This document shows positions 35,072 through 44,623 of a DNA stretch of 64,000 nt, piece by piece. Source of the stretch: Psychrobacter glaciei (GTDB lineage: Bacteria; Pseudomonadota; Gammaproteobacteria; Pseudomonadales; Moraxellaceae). Both the position numbers and the translations under genes were made by a program. Each line of letters begins with the position of its first letter. Within the stretch, counting starts at the first letter, position 1. The stretch is taken from NCBI RefSeq assembly GCF_014652895.1, contig NZ_BMZR01000003.1, positions 268,015-332,014 on the forward strand, read 5' to 3'. The notes below the pieces were generated by a model that saw only the letters and a program-made list of their open reading frames with translations, was not told the DNA's origin and made no database searches.

Positions 35072-35707
35072 TTACGCTTGCTTTGACTCGTCATGCTCAG
35101 CTTCAAGATTCATCGCACGTTGATAGCTATCAAGACTGGCCAGCTTTTCAGCATATTGTTTAATATGTGGATAAGCGTCCAGTTTTTGACGTTGAGCAAG
35201 AATGATCAAGTCAAACGACAGCATAAAATCAGCACCGCTCAATTTATCACCCACAATAAACGACTTACCCTCAACTGAGGTGTCTAGATATTTGAACAGT
35301 CGGGTTTTTTCTATCTCTATATAACCGTTCAAAAACTCATTGTCATTGATACCTGCTTTTTTGGTAAACAATTCAAGCATCAATGGCAACATCAGCGAGC
35401 TTTCGGCAAAGTCAATCCACTGTAGATAATGCCCATAATCGGCGCTATCAGGAGCAGGGCGCAAACGATCTGGCGCAAAGCGTTCGATCAATAGCTCAGT
35501 AATGGCCCCTGACTCCGAGTATATTTCACCATCCATTTCAATAACCGGTGATTTACCAAGAGGATGTACAGCTTTTAAGCTATCAGGTGCCAGATGCGTT
35601 TTAGCATCGCGCTGGTGACTGACGATCTCATAAGGGACGCCAAGCTCTTCTAAAAGCCATAAAGTACGTAGCGACCGCGATTGGTTGAGATGGTGTAAAC
35701 GAATCAT
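35072..35707 (-). CDS. glutathione S-transferase family protein
   Basis: This 211-aa protein has an N-terminal thioredoxin-like domain (MIRLHHLNQSRSLRTLWLLEELGVPYE), the cis-Pro loop KSPVIEMDGEIYSESGAI, and an all-helical C-terminal domain with ADFMLSFDL. The active-site polar residue is the Ser in NQSRSLR. It would conjugate glutathione to electrophiles or act as a peroxidase or isomerase. It follows the Hsp31-like gene by 30 bp and is probably cotranscribed with it. Confidence 0.9.
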   Translation of the reverse strand: MIRLHHLNQSRSLRTLWLLEELGVPYEIVSHQRDAKTHLAPDSLKAVHPLGKSPVIEMDGEIYSESGAITELLIERFAPDRLRPAPDSADYGHYLQWIDFAESSLMLPLMLELFTKKAGINDNEFLNGYIEIEKTRLFKYLDTSVEGKSFIVGDKLSGADFMLSFDLIILAQRQKLDAYPHIKQYAEKLASLDSYQRAMNLEAEHDESKQA

Positions 35708-35737
35708 AATAGTAGCCTTTTTACTTTGTTAATTGGA

Positions 35738-36415
35738 TCAACCGTTAAGCTTTGCCATTAGACGCTTAGCTGCTTCTTCTGACGATGCTGGGTTTTGACC
35801 TGTGATTAACAAGCCGTCTTCTACCACAAACGATTCCCAATCAGCTGCTTTTTCGTAATTACCGCCATTGGCTTTAAGTGCATCTTCTACTAAGAAAGGC
35901 ACTACATCCGTAAGGCCAACTGCGTCTTCTTCTGAATTGGTAAAACCAGTAACGGTTTTGCCTTTCACTAGGTACTCACCATCAACTTTGACGTTTTTAA
36001 GCGCGGCAGGAGAGTGACAAACAAAAGCAACAGGCTTATCTTGTTGTACAAAGGTCTCGATCAGATTGATAGAGTTTTCATCAACTGCCAAATCCCACAA
36101 TGGGCCGTGACCACCAGGGTAAAAGACTGAATCAAAGTCTTCTGCTTTCATATCAGCCAGTTTTTTGGTGTTAGCTAAATGCTCTTGAGCGTCTTTATCA
36201 TCTTTAAAACGGGTGGTATCTTTGGTTTGCGCATCTGGTGTGTCGCTACTAGGATCTAGCGGTGGCTGACCACCAGCAGGAGAGGCGATCGTGACATTGG
36301 CGCCAGCATCAAGAAAAGCATAGTAAGGTGCGGCAAATTCTTCTAGCCAAAAACCTGTTTTCTTACCAGTATCGCCCAATTTATCGTGTGAAGTTAGTAC
36401 CATTAAAATATTCAT
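35738..36415 (-). CDS. DJ-1/PfpI superfamily, Hsp31-like protein
   Basis: This 225-aa class I glutamine amidotransferase-like fold has the nucleophile elbow AFVCHSPAAL with Cys133-His134 and the N-terminal Glu25 in GFWLEEFAAPYYAF. This Glu-Cys-His set is that of Hsp31/YDR533C-type proteins, several of which are glutathione-independent glyoxalases (glyoxalase III) or deglycases acting on methylglyoxal. GGHGPLWDLA is the conserved oxyanion-side loop. AAGGACAATC precedes the ATG. The neighbours (GST, alkenal-type reductase, YqhD-like aldehyde reductase) favour a carbonyl-detoxification role. Confidence 0.88.
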   Translation of the reverse strand: MNILMVLTSHDKLGDTGKKTGFWLEEFAAPYYAFLDAGANVTIASPAGGQPPLDPSSDTPDAQTKDTTRFKDDKDAQEHLANTKKLADMKAEDFDSVFYPGGHGPLWDLAVDENSINLIETFVQQDKPVAFVCHSPAALKNVKVDGEYLVKGKTVTGFTNSEEDAVGLTDVVPFLVEDALKANGGNYEKAADWESFVVEDGLLITGQNPASSEEAAKRLMAKLNG

Positions 36416-36589
36416 GATTGTCCTTATTTATTATTAACGTTGTTTTTAAATGATTGATGGTTAGCAGCCATCTTTAACCAATCGTACTTAGTCAATAGTA
36501 GCGATGACTGCCAACAGTATTCATGGTTAAGATGTCATTTTCAGTGGTTGTCTTAACAAATTATGTTGTTAACTCGTTATCCAACCGAT

Positions 36590-37639
36590 TTATTCGACAT
36601 CAGATACTTTAACCACTGTTTTACCAAAGTTATCACCATTGAGCATGTCAACGAAGGCATTTGGTGCATTATCTAAGCCATCAGCAATATATTCTTTGGT
36701 TTTGACATCACCTGATTCTACCCATTTGCTCATGGTTTCTAAAAATTCTGGGAAGTGATCGCCATACTCTTCAAAGATGATGAAGCCTTTGACGGTTAAA
36801 CGGTTGGCCAATACTTGACCCATTAGCATACCCAAGCGGTCTTTACCGTCAGGTAAGTCAGTGGCGTTATATTGTGATACTAGACCACATACTGGGATAC
36901 GGGCATGCGCGTTCAATAGTGGTAATACTGCATCGAACACTTTACCGCCAACGTTTTCGTAATAGATGTCGATACCGTCTGGACATGCTGCTTTTAGTTG
37001 CTCAGCGAAGTCATCGGCTTTGTGATCGATACAGACATCAAAGCCAAGCTCGTTGACCGCAAAATCACATTTTTCTTTGCCGCCTGCGACACCGACAGTG
37101 CGCAGACCATATTGATTACCCACTTGACCAACCGTTGCACCGACAGGACCAGTAGCCGCTGCGACAACCAAAGTTTCGCCTTTTTGTGGTTTGCCGATAT
37201 CGGTAAAACCCATGTAACCGGTAAAGCCTGGCATACCAAGGACACCTAAACCATAAGAGGGGTTCGGCATGTCTTTGTCTAATTTTAGGATGCCTTCGCC
37301 ATTACTGACGCTGTAATCCTGCCAGCCTGAGTTTGAGACTACTAAATCGCCTTTGGAGAAACCATCAATATTTGACTCGACCACTTGAGCGACTGTGCCG
37401 CCCATAATAACATCACCAACTTCTAAGGGATCAGCGTAGCTTTTGGCATCGCTCATACGTCCGCGCATATACGGGTCTAATGATAGATAGACCGTACGCA
37501 GTAGCATCTCACTGTTATTGGGTGTTGGGATGTCGCTAGTAGCCATGTCAAAATTTTCAGCTTTTGGCTCACCAGTAGGACGACTGGCCAGTTTGATTTG
37601 ACGATTTTTTTGTTGGTTTTGTTGTTTTTCAAAGCTCAT
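36590..37639 (-). CDS. NADP-dependent MDR-family reductase (CurA-like)
   Basis: This 349-aa zinc-less medium-chain reductase belongs to the CurA/leukotriene B4 dehydrogenase group. Landmarks are the N-terminal YLSLDPYMRGRMSDAKSY, VVSNSGWQDY, GMPGFTGYMGF, and the NADPH motif AATGPVGATVGQVG followed by VAGGKEKCDF. YYENVGGKVFDAVLPLL and CGLVSQYN follow. These enzymes reduce the C=C of alpha,beta-unsaturated aldehydes and ketones. AAGGAG precedes the ATG. The gene is on the same strand as its detoxification neighbours. Confidence 0.92.
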   Translation of the reverse strand: MSFEKQQNQQKNRQIKLASRPTGEPKAENFDMATSDIPTPNNSEMLLRTVYLSLDPYMRGRMSDAKSYADPLEVGDVIMGGTVAQVVESNIDGFSKGDLVVSNSGWQDYSVSNGEGILKLDKDMPNPSYGLGVLGMPGFTGYMGFTDIGKPQKGETLVVAAATGPVGATVGQVGNQYGLRTVGVAGGKEKCDFAVNELGFDVCIDHKADDFAEQLKAACPDGIDIYYENVGGKVFDAVLPLLNAHARIPVCGLVSQYNATDLPDGKDRLGMLMGQVLANRLTVKGFIIFEEYGDHFPEFLETMSKWVESGDVKTKEYIADGLDNAPNAFVDMLNGDNFGKTVVKVSDVE

Positions 37640-37958
37640 AGTAAAGCTCCTTTTTTATTTATTGAGTGTTGATTGTCAGTTAATGACTAATACTTAGAAA
37701 GTTAACTGTTTAATCATTGGGTATTGCATAGCCGTTTTTTAATAGTTATTGGCTAGTTACTGATTGAAAACTAATGACTGATTAAGAGGGCAGTAACTAC
37801 TCACTGTTGAATAGTTACTGTTATTTTCATGATAATTTTATTTCGACGATGCTTTTGTTTTCATGACAATATCATTTTGGATAGTGTCACTTTAAGGAAG
37901 ACAATCACAAACAAATACTATTTAACCTAACATCGCATTTGTTTGCTGTATTCGTTGG
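37640..37958. other. intergenic region with degenerate repeats
   Basis: This is 319 bp between the yqhD-like and CurA-like genes. It contains scattered imperfect repeats of AGTTACTG and TAATGACT, with no gene and no obvious terminator. Confidence 0.45.
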
Positions 37959-39170
37959 TTACGAAGCCTTGCTAGTAACCGCACGGTCCAAGATACGACG
38001 TGATACGTCAAGATCATTTTTGCCGTGCTCACCCAGCTTGACCATGTTGTGAGCTTCAAGTTGTTTGATAATAGGATCAATGGCAGCATTGTCTAAATCA
38101 ACATCTTCTAAACTTACTGGCAAGCCAAGCTCGCGGAAGAAGTTTTCAGTGTTGACAATCGCTGTCTCAATGATGGTGTCATCATCTTGGTCAGTATCGG
38201 TGAGGTTCCATACATTACGTGCATACTGAAGCAATTTCTCTTTTTTGCTTTCTTTTAGCTCGCGCATCACTGATGGTAAAACGATGGTCAATGTACGTGC
38301 ATGATCGATAGCGTGCAATGAAGTTAATTCATGACCAACCATATGCGTCGTCCAATCCTGTGGCACACCAGTACCAATCAGACCGTTCAGTGCCATGGTC
38401 GCTGTCCACATAATGTTTTTACGCGTTTCCATATTTTCTGGGTCTTTTTTGACTGCTGGACCTTCTTCAATCAGAATTTTCAACAAGCTCTCAGCAAAGG
38501 CATCTTGCACTTTTGCATTGACTGGATACGTTAAGTATTGCTCCATCACATGGACGAAGGCATCGGCAACGCCGTTCATTACTTGACGCTCAGGCAAAGT
38601 CAATGTCTTAGTAGGATCTAAGATTGAGAACTTAGGGAAGGCAAGTGGGTTACCAAACGGTAGTTTTGCTTGGCGTTCGCTATAGTTGACAACGCCGCCA
38701 GAGTTCATCTCTGAACCAGTCGCTGGAATCGTTAAGACTGCACCTAGATCAACGGCAGAGTCGATATTTCTGCAATAGCTTGTCAAGGCATCCCATGCTT
38801 GATCGCGTGAGACAGTACCGTCTTCTTCTGTTAATGAAGCCACAAGCGCCACAAACTTACTGCCATCAATGACCGAACCGCCACCGACTGCTAATAAGAA
38901 ATCAATGTTGTGCTCGTTAACCATGTCAGCAGCTTTTAATAGTGTGACGAATTCTGGATTTGGCTCAATACCACCGAACTCAAAGACAGTACGGTTTCCA
39001 CTCGCAGACAAAGCATCTTTTACTTCGTCTAATGTACCAGTGCGCTGTGCTGAACCGCCACCATAAGTAATAAGAACACGGGCGTCAGTAGGAACTAGAT
39101 CTGATAATTGCTCGATTTGACCTTCACCAAAAACGATACGTACTGGGTTGTAATATTGAAAGTTATTCAT
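37959..39170 (-). CDS. iron-containing alcohol dehydrogenase, YqhD-like aldehyde reductase
   Basis: This 403-aa NADPH-dependent group III alcohol dehydrogenase is close to E. coli YqhD. Shared segments are MNNFQYYNPVRIVFGEGQIE, ARVLITYGGGSAQRTG and GGGSVIDGSKF. The metal ligands lie in NGVADAFVHVMEQY (Asp, His) and VGHELTSLHAIDHA (two His). YqhD reduces short and peroxidation-derived aldehydes (acrolein, malondialdehyde, glyoxal). AGGAAA precedes the ATG. A 15-bp operator that matches one upstream of the TetR gene lies 93 bp before the start, so it is very likely a direct target of that regulator. Confidence 0.92.
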   Translation of the reverse strand: MNNFQYYNPVRIVFGEGQIEQLSDLVPTDARVLITYGGGSAQRTGTLDEVKDALSASGNRTVFEFGGIEPNPEFVTLLKAADMVNEHNIDFLLAVGGGSVIDGSKFVALVASLTEEDGTVSRDQAWDALTSYCRNIDSAVDLGAVLTIPATGSEMNSGGVVNYSERQAKLPFGNPLAFPKFSILDPTKTLTLPERQVMNGVADAFVHVMEQYLTYPVNAKVQDAFAESLLKILIEEGPAVKKDPENMETRKNIMWTATMALNGLIGTGVPQDWTTHMVGHELTSLHAIDHARTLTIVLPSVMRELKESKKEKLLQYARNVWNLTDTDQDDDTIIETAIVNTENFFRELGLPVSLEDVDLDNAAIDPIIKQLEAHNMVKLGEHGKNDLDVSRRILDRAVTSKAS

Positions 39171-39262
39171 AATTTTCCTAAAAGTTGTAGAGTGTATGTC
39201 TGAAATTAAAAGCTAAAATTCGTGATGCTTGTTTTAAACATCTGCAGGCATTGTACATTAGT

Positions 39263-39277
39263 TAGACCGGTCGTCTA
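39263..39277. promoter_or_regulatory. TetR (NemR-like) operator candidate, yqhD-side
   Basis: TAGACCGGTCGTCTA has TAGAC/GTCTA inverted arms. On the minus strand it lies seven bases before a TACAAT -10 for the YqhD-like gene. The same sequence, one base different, occurs at 40211-40225. Confidence 0.72.
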
Positions 39278-39441
39278 GTGTTTTCTGTAAATAATTACAA
39301 AAGTATCGTAAACCAAATGATATGAATCCAATGAACCGTTATTTACTATTAAGGTGCTTTTCACTTAAGGCGCTTTACATTGAAAACACCTAGTGATGAG
39401 AGTGGTGATTCAGACCAGCGACTGAGAATAGGTAACGGCCG

Positions 39442-40044
39442 TTAGCGCCCCATTTGCGAAGTCGTCATTTGCCAGACTTCCGCAAGCGGCGTATTGGTTT
39501 GACTGGTCTTAGCGATTAGGCTGGCTCCGAGCCATGCAAAATACCAGCGCTTAGCCATACTCTCGGCAGCGATATTGTCAGGCTGTGGTACAGAACCATC
39601 GACCCAGCCCGCTTTTATTTGTGTGGCTAGCCAAGTGACGGTCTGCTGATAGCCAGCATTTAACGCCTCACGCATCGTCTCTGACATGTCTGCCACCTCG
39701 GCGCTAAGCTTGACGACCAAGCATTTCTCGTGGTCACAGCCATTCTGTTGGGTGTCGTACCAATTCTGAAAATAGTTATACAGTTTTTGCTGCGCACTCA
39801 CATCTTGCCCGCCGATCGCTTCTAAACGATTCTTATAATTGACAAAATAGTGACTGATAATCGACTCACCAAAGGCTTCCTTTGAGGCAAAATAATGATA
39901 AAACGAGCCTTTGGGCACCCCTGCGGTATCCAATATTTGCTTGATACCAACAGCGGTAAAGCCTTTTTTGGCTATTAATTGGTAGCCAGTCGCAAGTAAA
40001 TGAGCTTTGGTATCGGGTGTAGTAGTGTCTGTTATGTTAGACAT
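39442..40044 (-). CDS. TetR-family regulator, NemR-like
   Basis: This 200-aa TetR protein has an N-terminal helix-turn-helix at about 25-57 (GVPKGSFYHYFASKEAFGES). The ligand domain aligns with E. coli NemR around KCLVVKLSAEVADMSETM, where Cys108 takes the place of NemR Cys106, the residue that senses reactive chlorine and electrophiles. An extra Cys103 is near. A repressor relieved by electrophile modification is therefore plausible. It sits between the YqhD-like and aldehyde dehydrogenase genes, and both its flanks carry the same 15-bp palindrome, implying autoregulation. AAGGAG stands slightly far (11 bp) from the ATG. Confidence 0.87.
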   Translation of the reverse strand: MSNITDTTTPDTKAHLLATGYQLIAKKGFTAVGIKQILDTAGVPKGSFYHYFASKEAFGESIISHYFVNYKNRLEAIGGQDVSAQQKLYNYFQNWYDTQQNGCDHEKCLVVKLSAEVADMSETMREALNAGYQQTVTWLATQIKAGWVDGSVPQPDNIAAESMAKRWYFAWLGASLIAKTSQTNTPLAEVWQMTTSQMGR

Positions 40045-40421
40045 AGGTAGGATGTTCTCCTTTAATAGCAGTATTTATATAAGGTAGTCAGCGTTCATTT
40101 GAACGTCATGTTGATAGCGTATTGTAATAGGATATATTTATAGGTGTTACGTTTTATCAACAATATTTACTGACAAAGTAGTCTTGTTTTATTGATAGCT
40201 ATGGTAGCATTAGACCAGTCGTCTAGCAAGGTAGGTTTTGTTGTTATCCGTTATCACAGCGTCTTTATTCTAACTGATGGCTTTTAACTAATTGTTTAAC
40301 CATAACTTCACACTTACTACTTATAAGATATGCTTTTAATTGAGATATCTCCGACTTAATAATTTTATTCAAATAATCGAAAATAAATATTCAGCACAAC
40401 AAACCAAAAATAAGGCTAATT
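40045..40421. other. divergent regulatory region, TetR / aldehyde dehydrogenase
   Basis: This is 377 bp between divergent starts. It holds the TetR-side operator at 40211-40225 and AT-rich sequence toward the aldehyde dehydrogenase. No gene is seen. Confidence 0.5.
40211..40225. promoter_or_regulatory. TetR (NemR-like) operator candidate, tetR-side
   Basis: TAGACCAGTCGTCTA differs by one base from the site at 39263. On the minus strand it fills the spacer between a TTGCTA -35 and a TACCAT -10 (17 bp apart), an ideal position for autorepression. The divergent aldehyde dehydrogenase could be controlled from the same site. Confidence 0.74.
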
Positions 40422-41906
40422 ATGTCAACCAACAATACAACTACCAGTGCATATACTGACTTCCATTTGCAGTTCATCGCTGGTGAATGGCAAACAGGTA
40501 AGGACGACAGCAGCAATACTAATACCAATCCCTATAATGGCGATACGCTCGTAGAAATTCAGCAAGCGACCAAAGATCAGCTTAATGAAGCATACGATGC
40601 TGCGAGCCAAACTCAAGAAGCATGGGCTAAGCAAACGCCTGCAACGCGAGCCGCAGTGTTATATAAAGTGGTCAACATACTGGATCAGCGCCAAGAAGAA
40701 ATCGTTGATTGGCTAATCAAAGAGTCGGGCAGCACACGTATCAAAGCGATGGTCGAATTCAGTGCGACGCGCGCGATTACCCTTGAAGCAGCGACGTTCC
40801 CTAACCGTGTACATGGTGAGATTCGCCCATCGAATACCCCTGGCAAAGAAAACTTTATTTATCGTGAGCCTATCGGTGTCGTAGCAGTTATTAGCCCATG
40901 GAACTTTCCGCTACATTTGACTCAGCGCTCTATCGCACCAGCCCTAGCGCTTGGTAACGCGGTGGTACTCAAGCCTGCTAGCGATACGCCAGTGACAGGT
41001 GGTTTGCTATTGGCCAAAGTATTTGAAGAAGCAGGTCTGCCAAAAGGTCTATTAAACGTGGTAGTTGGCTCAGGTAGCGAGATAGGCGATGCCATCGTTG
41101 AACACAAAGCGCCAAGCCTAGTGTCGTTCACAGGTTCGACCTCAGTGGGCAAACATATCGGTGAGTTAGCGAACGGCGGTGAGTACATCAAACAAGTGGC
41201 GCTTGAGCTTGGCGGTAACAGCCCATTTGTCGTACTAAAAGATGCTGATATCGAGCAAGCAGTAAAAGCGGCTGCCTTTGGTAAGTTCTTGCATCAAGGT
41301 CAAATCTGTATTGCCATCAACAGAGTGATTGTTGAAGACGAGATATATGATGATTTCGTAGAGCGTTTCTTAGCGCATGTCAAAACATTGAACGTCGGTG
41401 ATCCTAACAAGCAAGACACCGCTGTTGGCCCAATCATCAATGCCAAGCAAGTCAAATCGCTCAAAGAAAAAATCGCTAAAGCGCAGGAAGAAGGCGCAAA
41501 AATGATATTAAGTGGCGAGATCGAAGGCCAAGTCGTACCACCGCATATCTTTACCGAAGTCACTCGCGAAATGGATCTATCACGTAATGAAGTGTTTGGA
41601 CCACTGGTCGGTATCATTCGTGCTAAAGATGAAGACGATGCACTATCGATCGCCAATGACTCTATGTACGGTCTGTCTAGTGCCGTGTTCACTGCTGATA
41701 TGCAAAAAGGTCTGCGCTTCGCTCGCGGTATCAGAGCAGGCATGACTCATATCAATGACATCTCAGTCAATGATGAGAGCAATACGCCGTTTGGTGGTGA
41801 GAAAAACTCAGGTATCGGTCGCTTCAACGGTGAGTGGGTACTTGAAGAATTCACTAGAACACATTGGATCTCAATGCAAAATGAGCCACGTGAATATCCG
41901 TTCTAA
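40422..41906 (+). CDS. NAD(P)-dependent aldehyde dehydrogenase
   Basis: This 494-aa ALDH-superfamily enzyme oxidises an aldehyde to the acid. The general base Glu262 lies in LELGGNSP and the nucleophile Cys296 in GQICIAIN. The cofactor and substrate loops [20 protein letters not shown] and [11 protein letters not shown] are intact, and EVFGPLVGI and the C-terminal [11 protein letters not shown] are present. It resembles vanillin/benzaldehyde-type dehydrogenases (YfmT-like). Divergent from the NemR-like regulator, it probably completes aldehyde detoxification by oxidation while YqhD-like enzyme reduces. AAGG precedes the ATG. Confidence 0.92.
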   Translation: MSTNNTTTSAYTDFHLQFIAGEWQTGKDDSSNTNTNPYNGDTLVEIQQATKDQLNEAYDAASQTQEAWAKQTPATRAAVLYKVVNILDQRQEEIVDWLIKESGSTRIKAMVEFSATRAITLEAATFPNRVHGEIRPSNTPGKENFIYREPIGVVAVISPWNFPLHLTQRSIAPALALGNAVVLKPASDTPVTGGLLLAKVFEEAGLPKGLLNVVVGSGSEIGDAIVEHKAPSLVSFTGSTSVGKHIGELANGGEYIKQVALELGGNSPFVVLKDADIEQAVKAAAFGKFLHQGQICIAINRVIVEDEIYDDFVERFLAHVKTLNVGDPNKQDTAVGPIINAKQVKSLKEKIAKAQEEGAKMILSGEIEGQVVPPHIFTEVTREMDLSRNEVFGPLVGIIRAKDEDDALSIANDSMYGLSSAVFTADMQKGLRFARGIRAGMTHINDISVNDESNTPFGGEKNSGIGRFNGEWVLEEFTRTHWISMQNEPREYPF

Positions 41907-41945
41907 TTGCCTTAAATTAGCTATTAAATCTAGCTGATAGCTAAT

Positions 41946-41977
41946 AAAAAAGACCGCTTTGATAGCGGTCTTTTTTT
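41946..41977. terminator. bidirectional terminator
   Basis: AAAAAAGACCGCT and AGCGGTCTTTTTTT pair around TTGAT. It lies between the convergent aldehyde dehydrogenase and small hypothetical gene and would serve both. Confidence 0.92.
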
Positions 41978-42031
41978 GTGTGATATTTGGCAGCTTACTG
42001 AGAATGATGTATTTGAAAGTTAGTCAATCTC

Positions 42032-42280
42032 TTATCTAGCATGAAAGCCCAGTAATCCTTCAATCTCTTCAATAGTCATGCGTCTTACCAGTGCTTGTTC
42101 TTCTACCGACAAGCGATTGGTATGTTCTTTTATCATCGTATGAATACTCCGCGATATCTCAGAGGTGGTGGCGTAATACATTTGAGGCTGCTCTTTTGTC
42201 AGTCTCATCAAAAATCGATTAATAAGTTTACGCTTTTCATCTGATTTATTTTCTTCAGTCGTAGTATTATTTTGAGTCAT
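42032..42280 (-). CDS. small hypothetical protein, 82 aa
   Basis: This is a short, charged, probably all-helical soluble protein with a very good Shine-Dalgarno (AGGAGAACATC before the ATG) and its own terminator, which support it as a real gene. The N-terminal 18 residues are polar and likely disordered. The rest forms amphipathic helices (KLINRFLMRLTKEQ, RSIHTMIKEHT, MTIEEIEGLLGF). No signal peptide or cysteine is present. I do not recognise the family; a small regulator or partner protein is possible. Confidence 0.7.
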   Translation of the reverse strand: MTQNNTTTEENKSDEKRKLINRFLMRLTKEQPQMYYATTSEISRSIHTMIKEHTNRLSVEEQALVRRMTIEEIEGLLGFHAR

Positions 42281-42479
42281 GATGTTCTCCTAGAGGTAAG
42301 TCATTTAAGCAGTTAGATACATGAGAGTCGATGCTTATAAGTGGTTTCTGGGGCTGAGCGCATTGCCTTACAAGTATTAGGTTAGCATCAAAGTTGAATG
42401 CTAAGTATGTGTTATACCGTATATGATACTTTAAGATTAAAAATAATAAATCAGTGCTAAGTAGCCAGAAGGATAGGGT

Positions 42480-43862
42480 ATGTCAAATCAAGCAGCGAAC
42501 AACTCAGAGAACAACAATGTCACATTAGTACTATTTCATAATGACTTGAGAGTGGCGGACAATGCCACTTTATTGAAAGCATCTAAGATATCCACTGATG
42601 GAAAGCTGCTATTGGTTTATGCGTCATCGTTGACAGATATATTAGATAATAAAGACCATTACGATGCCTATCGCTATGAGGCTATGGGGCAAGCTCGCCA
42701 GCAGTTTTTGCATGAGAGCTTGGCTGATTTAAATGCGTCACTGATACAGCGTGGTAATAGATTGCTGTATTTACAGAAAAATCTGGCAGCATTAGACACT
42801 TTTGCACAGCTGAGTGAACTCATCGAGCAGCAACAAGTGACGGATATCTGCATCAGTCAAACAGCAGATTATAATCAAAACAAAGTATATGACCTTCTAC
42901 AGGTGAAATATCCCAAGATACAGTGGCATGTTCAAACAACAGCGACTTTGTTTGATGGGTTACCGTTAGAGCATCTGCCCAAAAGCTTTACGCAGTTTCG
43001 TAAACAAATCGAAACTGATTATGATTTGCTGCATGCAGAAAAAGATATAGCAATTTATCCAACGCCAGAATCACTTGCTCCATTGCCTGAAAATATGCAG
43101 AGTAGGGACGAGTGCTTTTTTGAATCGCAGTGGTCTAATGAGGCAGGGCGTGATAAGCCATCACAGCAGCCATCCAGTTTTAGAGGTGGTGAGTTAAATG
43201 GCCTAACGCACTTATATACCTATTTTGGTTCCGATGCGCCCAGCACTTATAAAACCACCAGAAACACGCTAGATGACTGGACACATTCTACGAAGTTTTC
43301 CGCTTGGCTTGCAAACGGCTCGCTGTCTGTAAACACAGTATTAAATCGTTTGCGCCGTTATGAGCGCGATATTATCGCAAATGACTCTACCTATTGGATA
43401 TGGTTTGAGCTGCTGTGGCGTGAGTATTTTTATTGGTATGCTGTCACCCATCAGCAAAAGTTATTTTGGTTTAAAGGCATCGCTCAGCACGCGCCTTCAA
43501 CTCAATTGGACGAAAATCTGTTAGCGCAATGGAAGAGTGGTACAACACAATATCCTATCGTCAACGCATGCATGAACCAATTGCGCACGACAGGTTATAT
43601 GTCGAATCGCGGACGACAACTGGTTGCCAGCTGCTTTATCCATGAGCTAGGCCTTGATTGGCGCTACGGGGCAGCTTACTTTGAGCAACATCTTGTTGAT
43701 TATGATGTCGGCAGTAATTGGGGCAATTGGCAATATCTGGCAGGCGTGGGTGCTGATCCAAGAGGATGTAGACAGTTTAATCTCGACAAGCAAACCCAGC
43801 AATACGATCCAAATGGTGAGTTTATCCGTCAGTGGCAAGGCAACACTCAAAAGAGCGATTAA
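42480..43862 (+). CDS. cryptochrome/photolyase, CRY-DASH type
   Basis: This 460-aa flavoprotein has an N-terminal antenna-binding Rossmann domain (LVLFHNDLRVADNATLLKA) and a C-terminal FAD domain with GGELNGLTHLYTYF, YERDI, and WIWFELLWREYFYWYA. The stretches GYMSNRGRQLVASCFIHELG and VGSNWGNWQYLAGVG and the ending QYDPNGEFIRQW are typical of CRY-DASH rather than class I CPD photolyase. Members repair CPDs in single-stranded or loop DNA and may sense blue light. AAGGATAGGG precedes the ATG. A DUF3429 gene follows 69 bp downstream. Confidence 0.9.
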   Translation: MSNQAANNSENNNVTLVLFHNDLRVADNATLLKASKISTDGKLLLVYASSLTDILDNKDHYDAYRYEAMGQARQQFLHESLADLNASLIQRGNRLLYLQKNLAALDTFAQLSELIEQQQVTDICISQTADYNQNKVYDLLQVKYPKIQWHVQTTATLFDGLPLEHLPKSFTQFRKQIETDYDLLHAEKDIAIYPTPESLAPLPENMQSRDECFFESQWSNEAGRDKPSQQPSSFRGGELNGLTHLYTYFGSDAPSTYKTTRNTLDDWTHSTKFSAWLANGSLSVNTVLNRLRRYERDIIANDSTYWIWFELLWREYFYWYAVTHQQKLFWFKGIAQHAPSTQLDENLLAQWKSGTTQYPIVNACMNQLRTTGYMSNRGRQLVASCFIHELGLDWRYGAAYFEQHLVDYDVGSNWGNWQYLAGVGADPRGCRQFNLDKQTQQYDPNGEFIRQWQGNTQKSD

Positions 43863-43931
43863 TGTATGTTGAAAACTCCCACCTAACAGGTGACAACTAT
43901 TATTAGACTAATCATAAGATAGGTTTAAACG

Positions 43932-44369
43932 ATGAAAAAGCCCAGTCCTTATCTAACTTTTGTAGGTACGATTCCATTTATAGCCTGTGCATTTTTGCTG
44001 ATGATAGACGTTGTTACCGTGCCTATGCTTGGTTCAGTAGTCGATGTATTAAGTGCTTATGGGCTAGTGATTGCATCATTTATGGCAGGCGCGCATTGGG
44101 GTAATCATTTAGATTTAGCTGACGACAATAAGTGGGCTATTAGACTTCCACTGTATAGCAATAGCATTGCGCTTGGCCTTTGGCTTGGTTTTTTGATCTT
44201 ATCAGCCAGTAGTTTTATTTGGCTATTAGTAATTGGTTTTATAAGTCTGTTGGTTATTGATTATAGCCTGCATCGAGCGCAGATTATCAGTCACACATAT
44301 TTTAAAGTTAGGCAGTATGTCACAGCGATAGTGGTCATATCGTTAGTCATTGCGGCATTACAGTTGTAA
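43932..44369 (+). CDS. DUF3429 family membrane protein
   Basis: This 145-aa inner-membrane protein has about four helices (near 10-28, 40-58, 75-110, 125-145). The features TFVGTIPFIACAF, SYGLVIASFMAGAHWGNHL-like AYGLVIASFMAGAHWGNHL and NSIALGLWLGFL match DUF3429. In many proteobacteria the family sits next to photolyase genes, as here, but its function is not established. A weak TAGG element precedes the ATG. Co-transcription with the CRY-DASH gene is likely. Confidence 0.85.
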   Translation: MKKPSPYLTFVGTIPFIACAFLLMIDVVTVPMLGSVVDVLSAYGLVIASFMAGAHWGNHLDLADDNKWAIRLPLYSNSIALGLWLGFLILSASSFIWLLVIGFISLLVIDYSLHRAQIISHTYFKVRQYVTAIVVISLVIAALQL

Positions 44370-44435
44370 GTGGTATTAACTAAGTCATGGCTAAATAATA
44401 GCTAAAGAACAGCCAGCTTGCTTTCTCTATTTTTA

Positions 44436-44542
44436 TATAGTCAAATCCATATAAATCCGCTACATCGTCATCCTCGCTAAGCATACTAATGTATAACTTG
44501 CGCTCGGTTTCCTTGTATCGAAATTATTTGAATTTAACTATA
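44436..44542. repeat. 107-bp dispersed repeat with TATAGTCAAA ends, copy 1
   Basis: It begins TATAGTCAAAT and ends TTAACTATA, a terminal inverted repeat. Its reverse complement aligns with the element at 57209-57316 through TACAAGGMRACCGASCGCA, CTTAGCG, GGA, TAGCGG and TTGACTATA. It is non-coding and lies between the DUF3429 gene and the nnrS promoter. Confidence 0.75.
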
Positions 44543-44623
44543 CTTGAGATTTTGCTTCTAGAGATTTCCGCAAGCGTAGCACTTCGATGAGTAAAGTGTT
44601 TGATAGTTAGACTAAATATTTAT

